NCBI GenBank assembly: GCA_002973575.1
Contig: PVEQ01000005.1
Span: 150,277-214,276, forward strand
Direction of reading: 5' to 3'
Origin: Sediminibacterium magnilacihabitans
GTDB lineage: Bacteria; Bacteroidota; Bacteroidia; Chitinophagales; Chitinophagaceae
Length of the DNA stretch: 64,000 bases
Numbering within the stretch: the stretch's first letter is position 1; each line of letters starts with the position of its first letter. Shown here in pieces: positions 27,709 to 35,934 of the stretch. Under the pieces are notes generated by a model. That model ran no database searches and was not told where the DNA came from. It saw only the letters and a list, made by a program, of their open reading frames with translations. A program made the translations under genes and the position numbers.

Positions 27709-28008
27709 TTAAAGGATATCGGTATGGTGGGGTTTGGTATCGGCATGGCCGAGGCTTTTGCCCGGACTAACCCGGTCCCTTACGACTTGCTTCAGCTCTT
27801 TTATTTCGGGAAAGCCACCGTATTCTTTCCGGTCGAAAATTTTTTCGTTGTCGAGACTGATGTGGAATTCGCCGCTGGTCTCGCTGGGTTCGAGGGCAAC
27901 GGCTTTGAGCTCTGCCTCGAAAGTGGTCAGCAGCTCCTGTGCAATATAAGCGGCGCGCAGCAGCCAGTGACATTTGGGACAATAAGTGATGGTGATGGTG
28001 GGCTTCAT
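27709..28008 (-). CDS. SelT/SelW/SelH (Rdx) family thioredoxin-fold protein
   Basis: 99 residues. The N-terminal TITYCPKCHWLLRAAYIAQELL carries the family CxxC (Cys form, no selenocysteine), followed by LDNEKIFDRKEYGGFPEIKELKQVVRD. This is the typical Rdx pattern with a conserved phenylalanine/proline strand. It is a cytoplasmic redox protein of uncertain partner. It lies immediately upstream of mobA on the same strand (16-base gap) and is probably co-transcribed with it. Confidence 0.88.
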   Translation of the reverse strand: MKPTITITYCPKCHWLLRAAYIAQELLTTFEAELKAVALEPSETSGEFHISLDNEKIFDRKEYGGFPEIKELKQVVRDRVSPGKSLGHADTKPHHTDIL

Positions 28009-28096
28009 ATAGAATGTATAAATTAAAGTTGGGTTGGGGCCTTTAGGCTACATAAATTTACTGATTATTCGAGCTGGTTGATGAAAAAGAATATAT

Positions 28097-29077
28097 ATGC
28101 TGGTAGATCAACATAACAGGACTCACGACTATTTGCGTATCTCGCTGACAGATAATTGCAACTTGCGTTGTTTTTATTGCATGCCGGAAGAAGATTATGT
28201 GTTTACCCCGGCCAAACAATTGATGCAGGCGGCTGAAATTGAGGAGCTGGCAAAAATTTTTGTGAGCCTGGGTGTGAAGAAAATCAGGCTCACAGGTGGC
28301 GAGCCGCTGGTACGCAAAGACGCCACTGCTATCCTGCAAGCACTCGCGAAATTACCGGTAGCGCTTACGCTTACTACCAATGGTACAAGGCTGCATAAGT
28401 TTGTGCAGGTATTGGAAGACGCAGGCGTCCGTTCCATCAATATCAGCCTGGATACATTGTTGGCAGATAAATTCCTTTTCATCACCCGGCAAAATCATTT
28501 TAATACGGTAAAGCAAAATATTGCCCTGTTGTTGAACAGGGGTTTTCATGTTAAGATCAATGTGGTGGTGATGAAAGGATTGAATGAAGATGAACTGACC
28601 GATTTTGTTGAATGGACAAAACTGGAACCCGTTCATATCCGGTTCATTGAATTCATGCCTTTTACCGGCAACAGGTGGACCAATAATAAAGTGGTTACCT
28701 GGCAGGAAATGATGCATACCATTGAAAAGACCTATGCCTTCACTGCTTTACCCGGCAAGCCGCACGATACGGCGAAAGCATACCAGGTTCCCGGGCATGC
28801 AGGCAGCTTTGCAGTGATCAGTACCATGAGTGCACCTTTCTGTGGAGGTTGCAACCGGATGCGGCTCACCGCTGATGGGAAAATGAAGAATTGTCTTTTC
28901 TCGAAAGAAGAAACCGATCTGCTTACTGCTTTAAGAAATGGGGAACCCGTAGTGCCGCTGGTGCAACAGTCGATATGGGGGAAAGCAAAAGAATTAGGCG
29001 GACAATTTAATACAGATTTTGAACACCTGTATGCCAACACAATCCAGAACAGAAGCATGATCACCATTGGTGGCTGA
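28097..29077 (+). CDS. moaA: GTP 3',8-cyclase, molybdopterin step 1
   Basis: A 326-residue radical-SAM enzyme that converts GTP to 3',8-cyclo-H2GTP, the first Moco step. The N-terminal cluster CNLRCFYC (CxxxCxxC) and the C-terminal second [4Fe-4S] site CGGCNRMRLTADGKMKNC are both intact. RLTGGEPLVRKD is the SAM-binding region. Length is typical. It heads the plus-strand Moco operon moaA-moeA-tauE-moaD-moaE-moaCB with gaps of 4 to 20 bases or overlaps. Confidence 0.96.
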   Translation: MLVDQHNRTHDYLRISLTDNCNLRCFYCMPEEDYVFTPAKQLMQAAEIEELAKIFVSLGVKKIRLTGGEPLVRKDATAILQALAKLPVALTLTTNGTRLHKFVQVLEDAGVRSINISLDTLLADKFLFITRQNHFNTVKQNIALLLNRGFHVKINVVVMKGLNEDELTDFVEWTKLEPVHIRFIEFMPFTGNRWTNNKVVTWQEMMHTIEKTYAFTALPGKPHDTAKAYQVPGHAGSFAVISTMSAPFCGGCNRMRLTADGKMKNCLFSKEETDLLTALRNGEPVVPLVQQSIWGKAKELGGQFNTDFEHLYANTIQNRSMITIGG

Positions 29078-29089
29078 TAAAAAATTACG

Positions 29090-30274
29090 ATGATCTCAGT
29101 AACAGAAGCCAAAAAAAGAATAGCCGAAGCTTTTCATGCATTAGAGCCGGTAACCATGCACCTGGCAGATGCTGCCGGAAAAGTATTGGCAGAAGACCTG
29201 CACGCACCATTCGATATCCCCGCTTTTGCACAATCGGCCATGGATGGATATGCTTTTGCATTCCAGGACTGGCAACCGGGAAAGCCTCTCGGGATCGCAG
29301 GTGAAGTACCGGCAGGCAGTGGGATTATCAAAAAGAAAATGCCGGGTAAAGCTTTCCGCATTTTTACCGGGGCGCCTGTTCCGGCAGGAACAGATACGGT
29401 GATCATGCAGGAGAAAACCAATGCCACGCATGATGCACTGACCTTGCAGGACGAACATATCCGTCACGGTGCCAACGTAAGACCGAAGGGCTCGGAAATA
29501 AAAGCAGGTGAAATTGCTATGAAAAAGAGCCACCTGCTTACGCCTGCATCCATCGGTTTTCTGGCAGGAATAGGAATAGAAAAAGCAACTGTTTATCCCA
29601 ACCCGGAAATCAGCCTGATCGTTACGGGTAACGAGTTGCAGGATCCGGGCAAACCCCTGCAATACGGACAGGTATATGAATCCAATTCTTATGCATTGGT
29701 TGCTGTATTGCAGTTTTTCGGTATCGAAAGCATAAAAGTGTACAGGGCAAAAGATGATCTGAGAACGTTGAAGAATATGTTGCAGCAGGCGTTGGATGAG
29801 AGCGATATGGTTTTACTCACGGGTGGTGTAAGCGTAGGCAAATATGATTTTGTTACAGAAGCTGCGGCTGCATGCAAAGTAGAATCTCTTTTTCATAAAG
29901 TGAAACAAAAACCGGGAAAGCCTTTGTACTCAGGAATCAAAATGAATAAGCCTGTATTTGGTTTACCCGGCAACCCATCTTCGGTGCTTACCTGTTTTTA
30001 TGAGTATGTACTCGATGCGATCAGTTTGCTCAATAAGCGCAACCTGTCGTTGCCAGTTGTTCACACACCCCTTGAGGGCGTTTATACTAAAACAAATGCA
30101 TTGACTCATTTCCTGAAAGGATATTATGATGGAAGTAAGGTGACGCTGTTGGATGCACAGGAGTCATACCGGATGCGTTCATTTGCAACAGCCAATTGTT
30201 TGATTAAAGTAGATGAAGAAACAGAGCGCTGCGAAGAAGGCAGCCTTGTTGAAATACATTTATTAACCTGCTGA
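29090..30274 (+). CDS. moeA: Molybdopterin molybdenumtransferase
   Basis: 394 residues. It inserts molybdate into adenylylated molybdopterin. Family motifs are FAQSAMDGYAFA, IFTGAPVPAGTDTVIMQE, HGANVRPKGSEI, LLTGGVSVGKYDFV and FGLPGNPSSVLTCFYEY. Length is normal. It starts 12 bases after moaA. Confidence 0.95.
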   Translation: MISVTEAKKRIAEAFHALEPVTMHLADAAGKVLAEDLHAPFDIPAFAQSAMDGYAFAFQDWQPGKPLGIAGEVPAGSGIIKKKMPGKAFRIFTGAPVPAGTDTVIMQEKTNATHDALTLQDEHIRHGANVRPKGSEIKAGEIAMKKSHLLTPASIGFLAGIGIEKATVYPNPEISLIVTGNELQDPGKPLQYGQVYESNSYALVAVLQFFGIESIKVYRAKDDLRTLKNMLQQALDESDMVLLTGGVSVGKYDFVTEAAAACKVESLFHKVKQKPGKPLYSGIKMNKPVFGLPGNPSSVLTCFYEYVLDAISLLNKRNLSLPVVHTPLEGVYTKTNALTHFLKGYYDGSKVTLLDAQESYRMRSFATANCLIKVDEETERCEEGSLVEIHLLTC

Positions 30275-30283
30275 TCTTTTAAG

Positions 30284-31021
30284 ATGGACCCAATGATCTT
30301 GTTTTATGTACTCTTGTTTGTAATTGCCTTTCTGTATGCTTCGGTTGGGCATGGCGGCGCCAGTGGTTACCTGGCATTGATGGCGCTTTATGGCATCGCT
30401 CCCGATGTAATGAAGCCAACAGCGTTGATGCTGAATCTCTTTGTATCCCTTACTTCTTTTATACAGTTTTACAGGGGAGGCCATTTCAAATGGAACATCT
30501 TTCTGCCTTTGGCGGTAGCGTCTATGCCGGCGGCATTTGTAGGCGGACTAATCACCATCAATGCCGTTACCTATAAAAAAATACTGGGTGTTTTATTGTT
30601 GATATCGGTTGCCCGTTTCCTGTTTTTCCAATATACCGGAAAGGTGGAATGCAAAAAGTCCAGCATTGGTTTGTCATTATTGATCGGCGCATCGCTTGGC
30701 TTTTTTTCAGGTTTGATAGGTATTGGCGGCGGTATTATTTTATCCCCCATTTTATTGCTCCTGCGGTGGACCGATATGAAACAGACAGCCGCTATCAGCG
30801 CTTTGTTTATTTTTGTTAATTCAATAGCAGGACTGGTGGGTCAGATGACCAATGGAATACATTTCAATGGAGATATGTATTTGTATGTGGCCATTGCATT
30901 TGCAGGCGGTTTGTGCGGTGCATATATTGGAGCGATGCGCATGACACAAATGGTGTTAAAATATACATTGGCCATGGTATTATGTATCGCATCCTATAAA
31001 TTACTGGTTGAACATCATTGA
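30284..31021 (+). CDS. TauE/SafE-family anion permease
   Basis: 245 residues with about eight membrane segments and the two repeated family motifs ASVGHGGASGYLALMALYG and SGLIGIGGGIILSPILLL. Family members export or import sulfite, sulfonates or other anions. Its place inside the Moco operon, 9 bases after moeA and 4 bases before moaD, suggests movement of a sulfur oxyanion or possibly molybdate. The substrate is not determinable from sequence. Confidence 0.88.
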   Translation: MDPMILFYVLLFVIAFLYASVGHGGASGYLALMALYGIAPDVMKPTALMLNLFVSLTSFIQFYRGGHFKWNIFLPLAVASMPAAFVGGLITINAVTYKKILGVLLLISVARFLFFQYTGKVECKKSSIGLSLLIGASLGFFSGLIGIGGGIILSPILLLLRWTDMKQTAAISALFIFVNSIAGLVGQMTNGIHFNGDMYLYVAIAFAGGLCGAYIGAMRMTQMVLKYTLAMVLCIASYKLLVEHH

Positions 31022-31025
31022 TGGT

Positions 31026-31256
31026 ATGAAAACAAAAGTGCTTTTATTTGGACAGTTGGCGGAAGCGGCCGCGCCGGAAATGGAAATTTTCGATGTGCGG
31101 GATACAGACCAACTGGTGCAGGAAATCAACAAGCGGTTCCCGGTATTAAGCAGTATGCATTACAGGATAGCGGTGAACAAAAATCTTATTACAGAAAATA
31201 CAACCCTTACCAATGCAACAACAGTAGCATTGCTTCCTGCTTTTTCCGGTGGGTGA
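31026..31256 (+). CDS. moaD: Molybdopterin synthase sulfur-carrier subunit
   Basis: 76 residues from the ATG at 31026. Six further in-frame upstream residues overlap the permease stop and are unlikely. It has a ubiquitin-like fold (MKTKVLLFGQLAEAA...) ending in FSGG, the C-terminal Gly-Gly that carries the thiocarboxylate. It works with MoaE, encoded next, to put the dithiolene into cyclic pyranopterin. Confidence 0.93.
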   Translation: MKTKVLLFGQLAEAAAPEMEIFDVRDTDQLVQEINKRFPVLSSMHYRIAVNKNLITENTTLTNATTVALLPAFSGG

Positions 31257-31276
31257 GTAATGGTTGCAATAAAAAT

Positions 31277-31723
31277 ATGAACGAGGTAAAGAAATATAAG
31301 AACCCCTTTTTGCGCGGAGCGATTGCTGCTTCGTTCATTGCGGAGAAAATACAGGGTCATCAAACCAAAACAGATATTGGCGCACACAGTATTTTCCTGG
31401 GACAGGTAAGGGCCGATGTGATCAACGGAAAAAAAGTGGCAGCTATTGAATACAGTGCATACGAAGAAATGGCTATTGAAAAAATGCATGCAATACGGGA
31501 AGAAACATTTTCAAAATACGCCCTTACCTGCATGCATGTATGGCATAGCTTAGGCAATGTGCAGGCCGGTGAAATTTGTTTGTTTGTGTTCACTTCTGCG
31601 CCGCATAGGAAAGTAGCAACAGATGCTTGCAGCGAACTGGTGGAGCGGATCAAAGCAGAATTACCCGTGTGGGGAAAAGAATTGTTTGAAGATGAGACCC
31701 ATCAATGGAAAACGAATCAATGA
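31277..31723 (+). CDS. moaE: Molybdopterin synthase catalytic subunit
   Basis: 148 residues from the ATG at 31277. A GTG at 31253 that overlaps the moaD stop would add eight residues, and I cannot exclude it. Family motifs are [53 protein letters not shown] and [11 protein letters not shown] (catalytic lysine region). It pairs with MoaD. Its 3' end overlaps moaCB by 19 bases. Confidence 0.92.
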   Translation: MNEVKKYKNPFLRGAIAASFIAEKIQGHQTKTDIGAHSIFLGQVRADVINGKKVAAIEYSAYEEMAIEKMHAIREETFSKYALTCMHVWHSLGNVQAGEICLFVFTSAPHRKVATDACSELVERIKAELPVWGKELFEDETHQWKTNQ

Positions 31724-32637
31724 CCATGGTAGATATCACTTCCAAATCGAACAGCCTGAGAGAAGCAGTGGCAGTAGCAGTATTGAAAGTATCTGATCTG
31801 TTAACGATCCATGCCGTACAAAACAAAACAGTTCCCAAGGGCGATGTATTCGAATTTTCCAGGGCAGCCGGATTGCTGGCCATCAAACGAACCAGTGATG
31901 TGATTCCCGACTGCCATCCGCTGCCGGTAGAACACGCATCTATACAATACCAGGTAGAAGAACTGTCTATTATAATCAGGGTTGAAGTACGCACCATTTA
32001 TAAAACAGGTGTTGAAGTAGAGGCGATGCATGGCGCTGCCATCACAGCATTGACCATGTACGATATGCTGAAGCCTATCGACAAAGGCATTGAAATAACC
32101 AACATTCACCTGGAGTCTAAAAAAGGCGGCAAAACCACCTTTAATGAAACACTCACCGATAGCCTGCGTTGCGCAGTGATCGTTTGTTCAGATGCAGTAT
32201 CTGCTGGTTCGAAAGAAGACAGCAGCGGAAGAACGGTAGTAGAAAAATTACAACAACATCATTTGCAGGCATCCATATATGAAGTAATTCCCGATGAATT
32301 TGCGCTCATACAAGAGAAAGCGCAACAGTTGGCATCAGAAGGTTATCACCTGGTACTTTTTACAGGCGGTACAGGATTGTCTCCCCGCGATGTTACACCC
32401 GATGCCATTCGCCCGTTACTCAGCAGGGAGATTCCCGGCATCATGGAAGCGGCGCGTAATTATGGCCAGCAAAGAACGCCTTATGCCATGCTTTCCAGGG
32501 GTGTGGCAGGATTCATTCAAAACAGCCTCGTTATTACATTGCCTGGTTCTACCAAAGGTGCAGCAGAAACAATGGATGCATTGTTCCCTTACGTATTACA
32601 CCTGTTCCGGGTGGCCAAAGGAATGCGCCACGCTTAA
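31705..32637 (+). CDS. moaCB: Bifunctional MoaC/MoaB molybdenum cofactor protein
   Basis: 310 residues. Residues ~1-150 are MoaC (cyclic pyranopterin monophosphate synthase): [14 protein letters not shown], then [18 protein letters not shown], then [21 protein letters not shown]. Residues ~160-310 are MoaB/MogA-like (molybdopterin adenylyltransferase fold): [17 protein letters not shown], then [17 protein letters not shown]. It covers the second and adenylylation steps of the pathway in one chain. The fusion is known in Bacteroidota. It is the last gene of the Moco operon. Confidence 0.93.
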   Translation: MENESMTMVDITSKSNSLREAVAVAVLKVSDLLTIHAVQNKTVPKGDVFEFSRAAGLLAIKRTSDVIPDCHPLPVEHASIQYQVEELSIIIRVEVRTIYKTGVEVEAMHGAAITALTMYDMLKPIDKGIEITNIHLESKKGGKTTFNETLTDSLRCAVIVCSDAVSAGSKEDSSGRTVVEKLQQHHLQASIYEVIPDEFALIQEKAQQLASEGYHLVLFTGGTGLSPRDVTPDAIRPLLSREIPGIMEAARNYGQQRTPYAMLSRGVAGFIQNSLVITLPGSTKGAAETMDALFPYVLHLFRVAKGMRHA

Positions 32638-32669
32638 CAGTTTGATAGCATTTGTCGGTAAAACGTTGC

Positions 32670-32700
32670 TTTAACAGGACGAACCTCATCTTTATGTTTG
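32670..32700 (+). promoter_or_regulatory. Promoter for the DUF1800/DUF1501 pair
   Basis: TATGTTTG at 32693-32700 is an exact TAnnTTTG match. TTTA at 32670-32673 is a one-mismatch TTTG with a 19-base spacer. The predicted leader to the ATG at 32752 is about 45 bases. Confidence 0.5.
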
Positions 32701-32751
32701 TGATCCCATTAAACTTTCTCGCACCCTTCGCATCAAACGAAAAAAGTTCGT

Positions 32752-34491
32752 ATGAATCTGAAACGGATGGCGAAGACTTTTGCGGTGGGAGCGGTAATGA
32801 CTGTCTTGTCTGCTTTTGCTCAGACGAGCCATTCTTCCGAACCGCGAATAAAAATGCCGTACAAAAAAACAGGCCTCGATTCCAGGCAGGCAGCGGCGCA
32901 TCTGCTGAGCCGCTTCAGTTTCGGCGCAACACCCGGACAGGTAGATGAAGTGGTATCTATGGGACTTGATAAATGGCTGAAGCAACAATTGAATGCCGAT
33001 CTCCCCGATGATGAAGTGAACAAACGGCTGGAAGGATATAATACATTGGATCTTGATAATAGTACCATCGTCAATACCTACCTCAACCCGGGCCAGTTGA
33101 TACGCGTGTTGATCATGCAGCACCTGATAGACAAAGACTCCTTACAATCGGCTGGCAGAAAAGAATACCAGGACAAGTTACATACGCTTATGGTACAGGC
33201 CGGATATAAGCCTATGCAGGATCTGCAACGGGAACTCATCAACCAGAAAATCATCCGTGCAGCTTATGGGCAGAACCAACTCAAAGAAGTGCTCACAGAT
33301 TTCTGGTTCAATCATTTCAATGTATCACTAACCAAGAACCAGTGTGAGCAGTATATACAAACGTATGAGCGGGATGCGATCCGCCCGAATGTACTGGGGA
33401 ATTTTGAAACCATGCTGGTGGCTACTGCCAAGCACCCTGCCATGCTGGAATACCTCGACAATGCATCGAGCGTAAGCAATAACAATGAATTGATTCGCAA
33501 GCAGGAGAACAATGTACAGCAACTCAGGAGCAAACTGCAGTTGCGTAAGATGAACAACAACGATACCACTGGTGAAGCCGGTATGCGCCTGATGGAGCAG
33601 GTGATGAATGCGCAGAAGAGACAGGGGTTGAATGAAAACTATGCGAGAGAGATCATGGAATTGCATACCCTGGGAGTAGACGGCGGATATACTCAAAAAG
33701 ATGTGACGGAAGTGGCGCGTGCACTTACAGGATGGGCTCCCGCACCGTTGTACAATAATGGTATTGCCAAAAAAATAATGGACATAGCGGGAGAAGAACG
33801 AATGAAGAAGCAGGGCTTTGTGCATGAAGGTGATTTCTTATTTCGCGCCAACCGGCACGACCAGGGAGAGAAAACAATACTCGGCCGCCGGTTCCCGGCC
33901 AACGGCGGTTACCAGGAGGGTATGGAAGTACTGCACATGCTGGCTACACATCCTTCCACCGCTAAATTCATTGCTACCAAACTGGCTAACCGTTTTGTAT
34001 GTGATACACCTGCTACCGCATTGGTGAACAGGATGGCAGATGCTTTTCTTCAAACGAATGGCAATATTAAAGCGGTATTGATTACGATGGTGAACAGTCC
34101 TGAGTTCTGGGACCAGAAAGCATTACGAGAAAAAGTAAAATCTCCTTTTGAATTGGCTATCAGCGCCATTCGAGCTACCAACGCAGATATACAGCAGCCT
34201 TTTCAAATTTATGCATGGTGTATGAAAATGGGACAACGTTTCTATTTCTACCAGGCGCCCACCGGTTTTCCCGATAAGGCCGGATATTGGATCAATACCG
34301 GCTCTCTGCTGAACCGGATGAATTTTGGTCTTGCTTTCGCTACAGAAAAAATTCCTGGCGTTAAACTAAACCTGGCTGCGCTGAATAAAAAGAACAACAA
34401 TTTCACATTGGCCTATGCGGCTGGTAATAATGCCATGATATCGCAGGTAACAGGTATTCTCATCGGGTCGCCGGAATTCCAGCGGAAATAA
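32752..34491 (+). CDS. DUF1800 family secreted protein
   Basis: 579 residues with a signal peptide (MAKTFAVGAVMTVLSAFAQTSHS). The DUF1800 pattern is clear: AAHLLSRFSFGATPGQVDEV at the start, LTDFWFNHFNV, NENYAREIMELHTLGVDGGYTQKDVTEVARALTGW in the middle (given here as the family landmark, residues about 300-340), and FVCDTPATALVNRM later. The biochemical function of the family is unestablished. It is almost always paired with DUF1501, as here (26-base gap). The pair has been linked to export or surface functions, but nothing here decides that. Confidence 0.88.
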   Translation: MNLKRMAKTFAVGAVMTVLSAFAQTSHSSEPRIKMPYKKTGLDSRQAAAHLLSRFSFGATPGQVDEVVSMGLDKWLKQQLNADLPDDEVNKRLEGYNTLDLDNSTIVNTYLNPGQLIRVLIMQHLIDKDSLQSAGRKEYQDKLHTLMVQAGYKPMQDLQRELINQKIIRAAYGQNQLKEVLTDFWFNHFNVSLTKNQCEQYIQTYERDAIRPNVLGNFETMLVATAKHPAMLEYLDNASSVSNNNELIRKQENNVQQLRSKLQLRKMNNNDTTGEAGMRLMEQVMNAQKRQGLNENYAREIMELHTLGVDGGYTQKDVTEVARALTGWAPAPLYNNGIAKKIMDIAGEERMKKQGFVHEGDFLFRANRHDQGEKTILGRRFPANGGYQEGMEVLHMLATHPSTAKFIATKLANRFVCDTPATALVNRMADAFLQTNGNIKAVLITMVNSPEFWDQKALREKVKSPFELAISAIRATNADIQQPFQIYAWCMKMGQRFYFYQAPTGFPDKAGYWINTGSLLNRMNFGLAFATEKIPGVKLNLAALNKKNNNFTLAYAAGNNAMISQVTGILIGSPEFQRK

Positions 34492-34517
34492 CACCATCAC
34501 ATTATAAAGCATATTCT

Positions 34518-35777
34518 ATGATCAACAGGAGAGCATTCATGAAATCGGGCGCCCTGGCGCTTTTTGCAGCGGGCTTCGGTGGTGTGCCAGGCTTTGTGGC
34601 ACGTGCCGCTGATAACAGGAAGATATGGACGCCTTATAAAAAAAATAAAGTGCTGGTCTGTATTTTCCAACGGGGAGCAATGGACGGACTGATGGCAGTA
34701 AGTCCGTATGCAGATCCCAACCTCAAATTATTGCGCCCCTCTCTCTTTATGAGTCCTGCTAAAACCGAAGGCAGCATGACGGATCTCGACGGACGTTTTG
34801 CACTGCATCCTTCATTGAATAGTTTGCATCCTTTTTTCGCCGAGGGGCGCATGGCAATTGTGCATGGAGTAGGCAGTCCGAATAATACGCGCAGCCATTT
34901 CGATGCACAGGATTATATGGAAAGCGGAACACCCTTCAACAAAGGAACGGCGAGTGGCTGGCTGAACAGGGCAGTGGGTTTAACGGGACATGATGCTACC
35001 CCCTTCCGTGCTGTGAGTCTTACAAGCGCTTTGCCCAGAAGTTTTTATGGAGATAATGAAGCGTTGGCCATCAACAACCTGCAGGATTTCGCCATACAGA
35101 TGAGGGGCACCCCGGTAGCAACACATGCGGTAGCTCAATCTTTTGAACAATTGTACGACCAGACTTCCAGCGAAATATTGAACAAGGCAGGCAAAGAAAG
35201 TTTCGATGCCATGAAGATGCTGAACGTGAACAATATCAGGAATTACCAACCCGCACAAGGTGTGATGTATCCTGCATCGCCATTAGGAAATGCATTGAAA
35301 CAGATTGCCATATTGATCAAGATGGATGTGGGCATGGAAGTGGCTTTTGCCGAAAGCGGCGGATGGGATACACATTATAACCAGGGTACGGCCATTGGTG
35401 CATTGGCAAATAACCTGCGAGATTTCAGTAACAGTATTGCTGCATTCTGGCAAGACCTGGCCGCTTACCAGGATGAAGTAACGCTGATGACCATGACCGA
35501 GTTTGGAAGAACGGCATACCAGAACGGCACCGGAGGCACAGACCATGGCAGGGCAAGTTGCCTGTTTGTATTGGGTAATGATGTAGCAGGCGGAAAAGTG
35601 TACAACAACATCAAATCATTGGCCAAGGCCGATCTCGAAGATGGCCGCGACCTGCCGGTGAGTATCGATTTCAGGTCGGTGTTCAGCGCGGTGGCCAACG
35701 GTCATCTTAAGATCAACGACGATAAGACTTTGTTTCCTGAGTGGGGAGGAAAAGAGCTGAATTTAATGAAAGCGTAA
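34518..35777 (+). CDS. DUF1501 family protein with Tat-like signal
   Basis: 419 residues. The N-terminus INRRAFMKSGALALFAAG has a twin-arginine motif followed by a hydrophobic stretch and an ARAAD cleavage-like site, so Tat export is likely. The body belongs to the DUF1501 / sulfatase-like alkaline-phosphatase superfamily: FQRGAMDGLMAVSPY, HPSLNSLHPFFAEGRMAIVHGVGSPNNTRSHFDAQDYME, and TMTEFGRTAYQNGTGGTDHGRA (each shown as short landmarks, residues about 50-130 and 320-345). It partners with the DUF1800 protein upstream. Substrate unknown. Confidence 0.88.
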   Translation: MINRRAFMKSGALALFAAGFGGVPGFVARAADNRKIWTPYKKNKVLVCIFQRGAMDGLMAVSPYADPNLKLLRPSLFMSPAKTEGSMTDLDGRFALHPSLNSLHPFFAEGRMAIVHGVGSPNNTRSHFDAQDYMESGTPFNKGTASGWLNRAVGLTGHDATPFRAVSLTSALPRSFYGDNEALAINNLQDFAIQMRGTPVATHAVAQSFEQLYDQTSSEILNKAGKESFDAMKMLNVNNIRNYQPAQGVMYPASPLGNALKQIAILIKMDVGMEVAFAESGGWDTHYNQGTAIGALANNLRDFSNSIAAFWQDLAAYQDEVTLMTMTEFGRTAYQNGTGGTDHGRASCLFVLGNDVAGGKVYNNIKSLAKADLEDGRDLPVSIDFRSVFSAVANGHLKINDDKTLFPEWGGKELNLMKA

Positions 35778-35826
35778 ATTAATTGCTCAATGGCTCAATG
35801 AAATGTCATCTAAACGTTCATTCATA

Positions 35827-35906
35827 CGTCATCCCGAGCGAAGCCGAGGGATCTCATCGAATGCTCAAGCAGATCCTTCGACTCACTTCGTTCGCTCAGG
35901 ATGACG
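35827..35906. repeat. Dispersed palindromic repeat, copy 1 (CGTCATCC...GGATGACG)
   Basis: An 80-base imperfect palindrome starting CGTCATCCCGAGCGAAGC and ending GCTCAGGATGACG, with GAGGGATCT / AGATCCTTCG inner arms. It lies between the convergent DUF1501 and GH3 genes, where its RNA could act as a bidirectional terminator or mRNA-end stabiliser. A longer relative lies at 41374-41487, so it is a multicopy element of REP/MITE character. Confidence 0.85.
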
Positions 35907-35934
35907 TTTTATTGAGTCATTGGGGCATTTGCAA

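Noticed and set aside
28009..28096. Moco riboswitch upstream of moaA
   Set aside because: The 88-base gap shows no extended multi-stem structure I can recognise, and that riboswitch class is not expected in this phylum.
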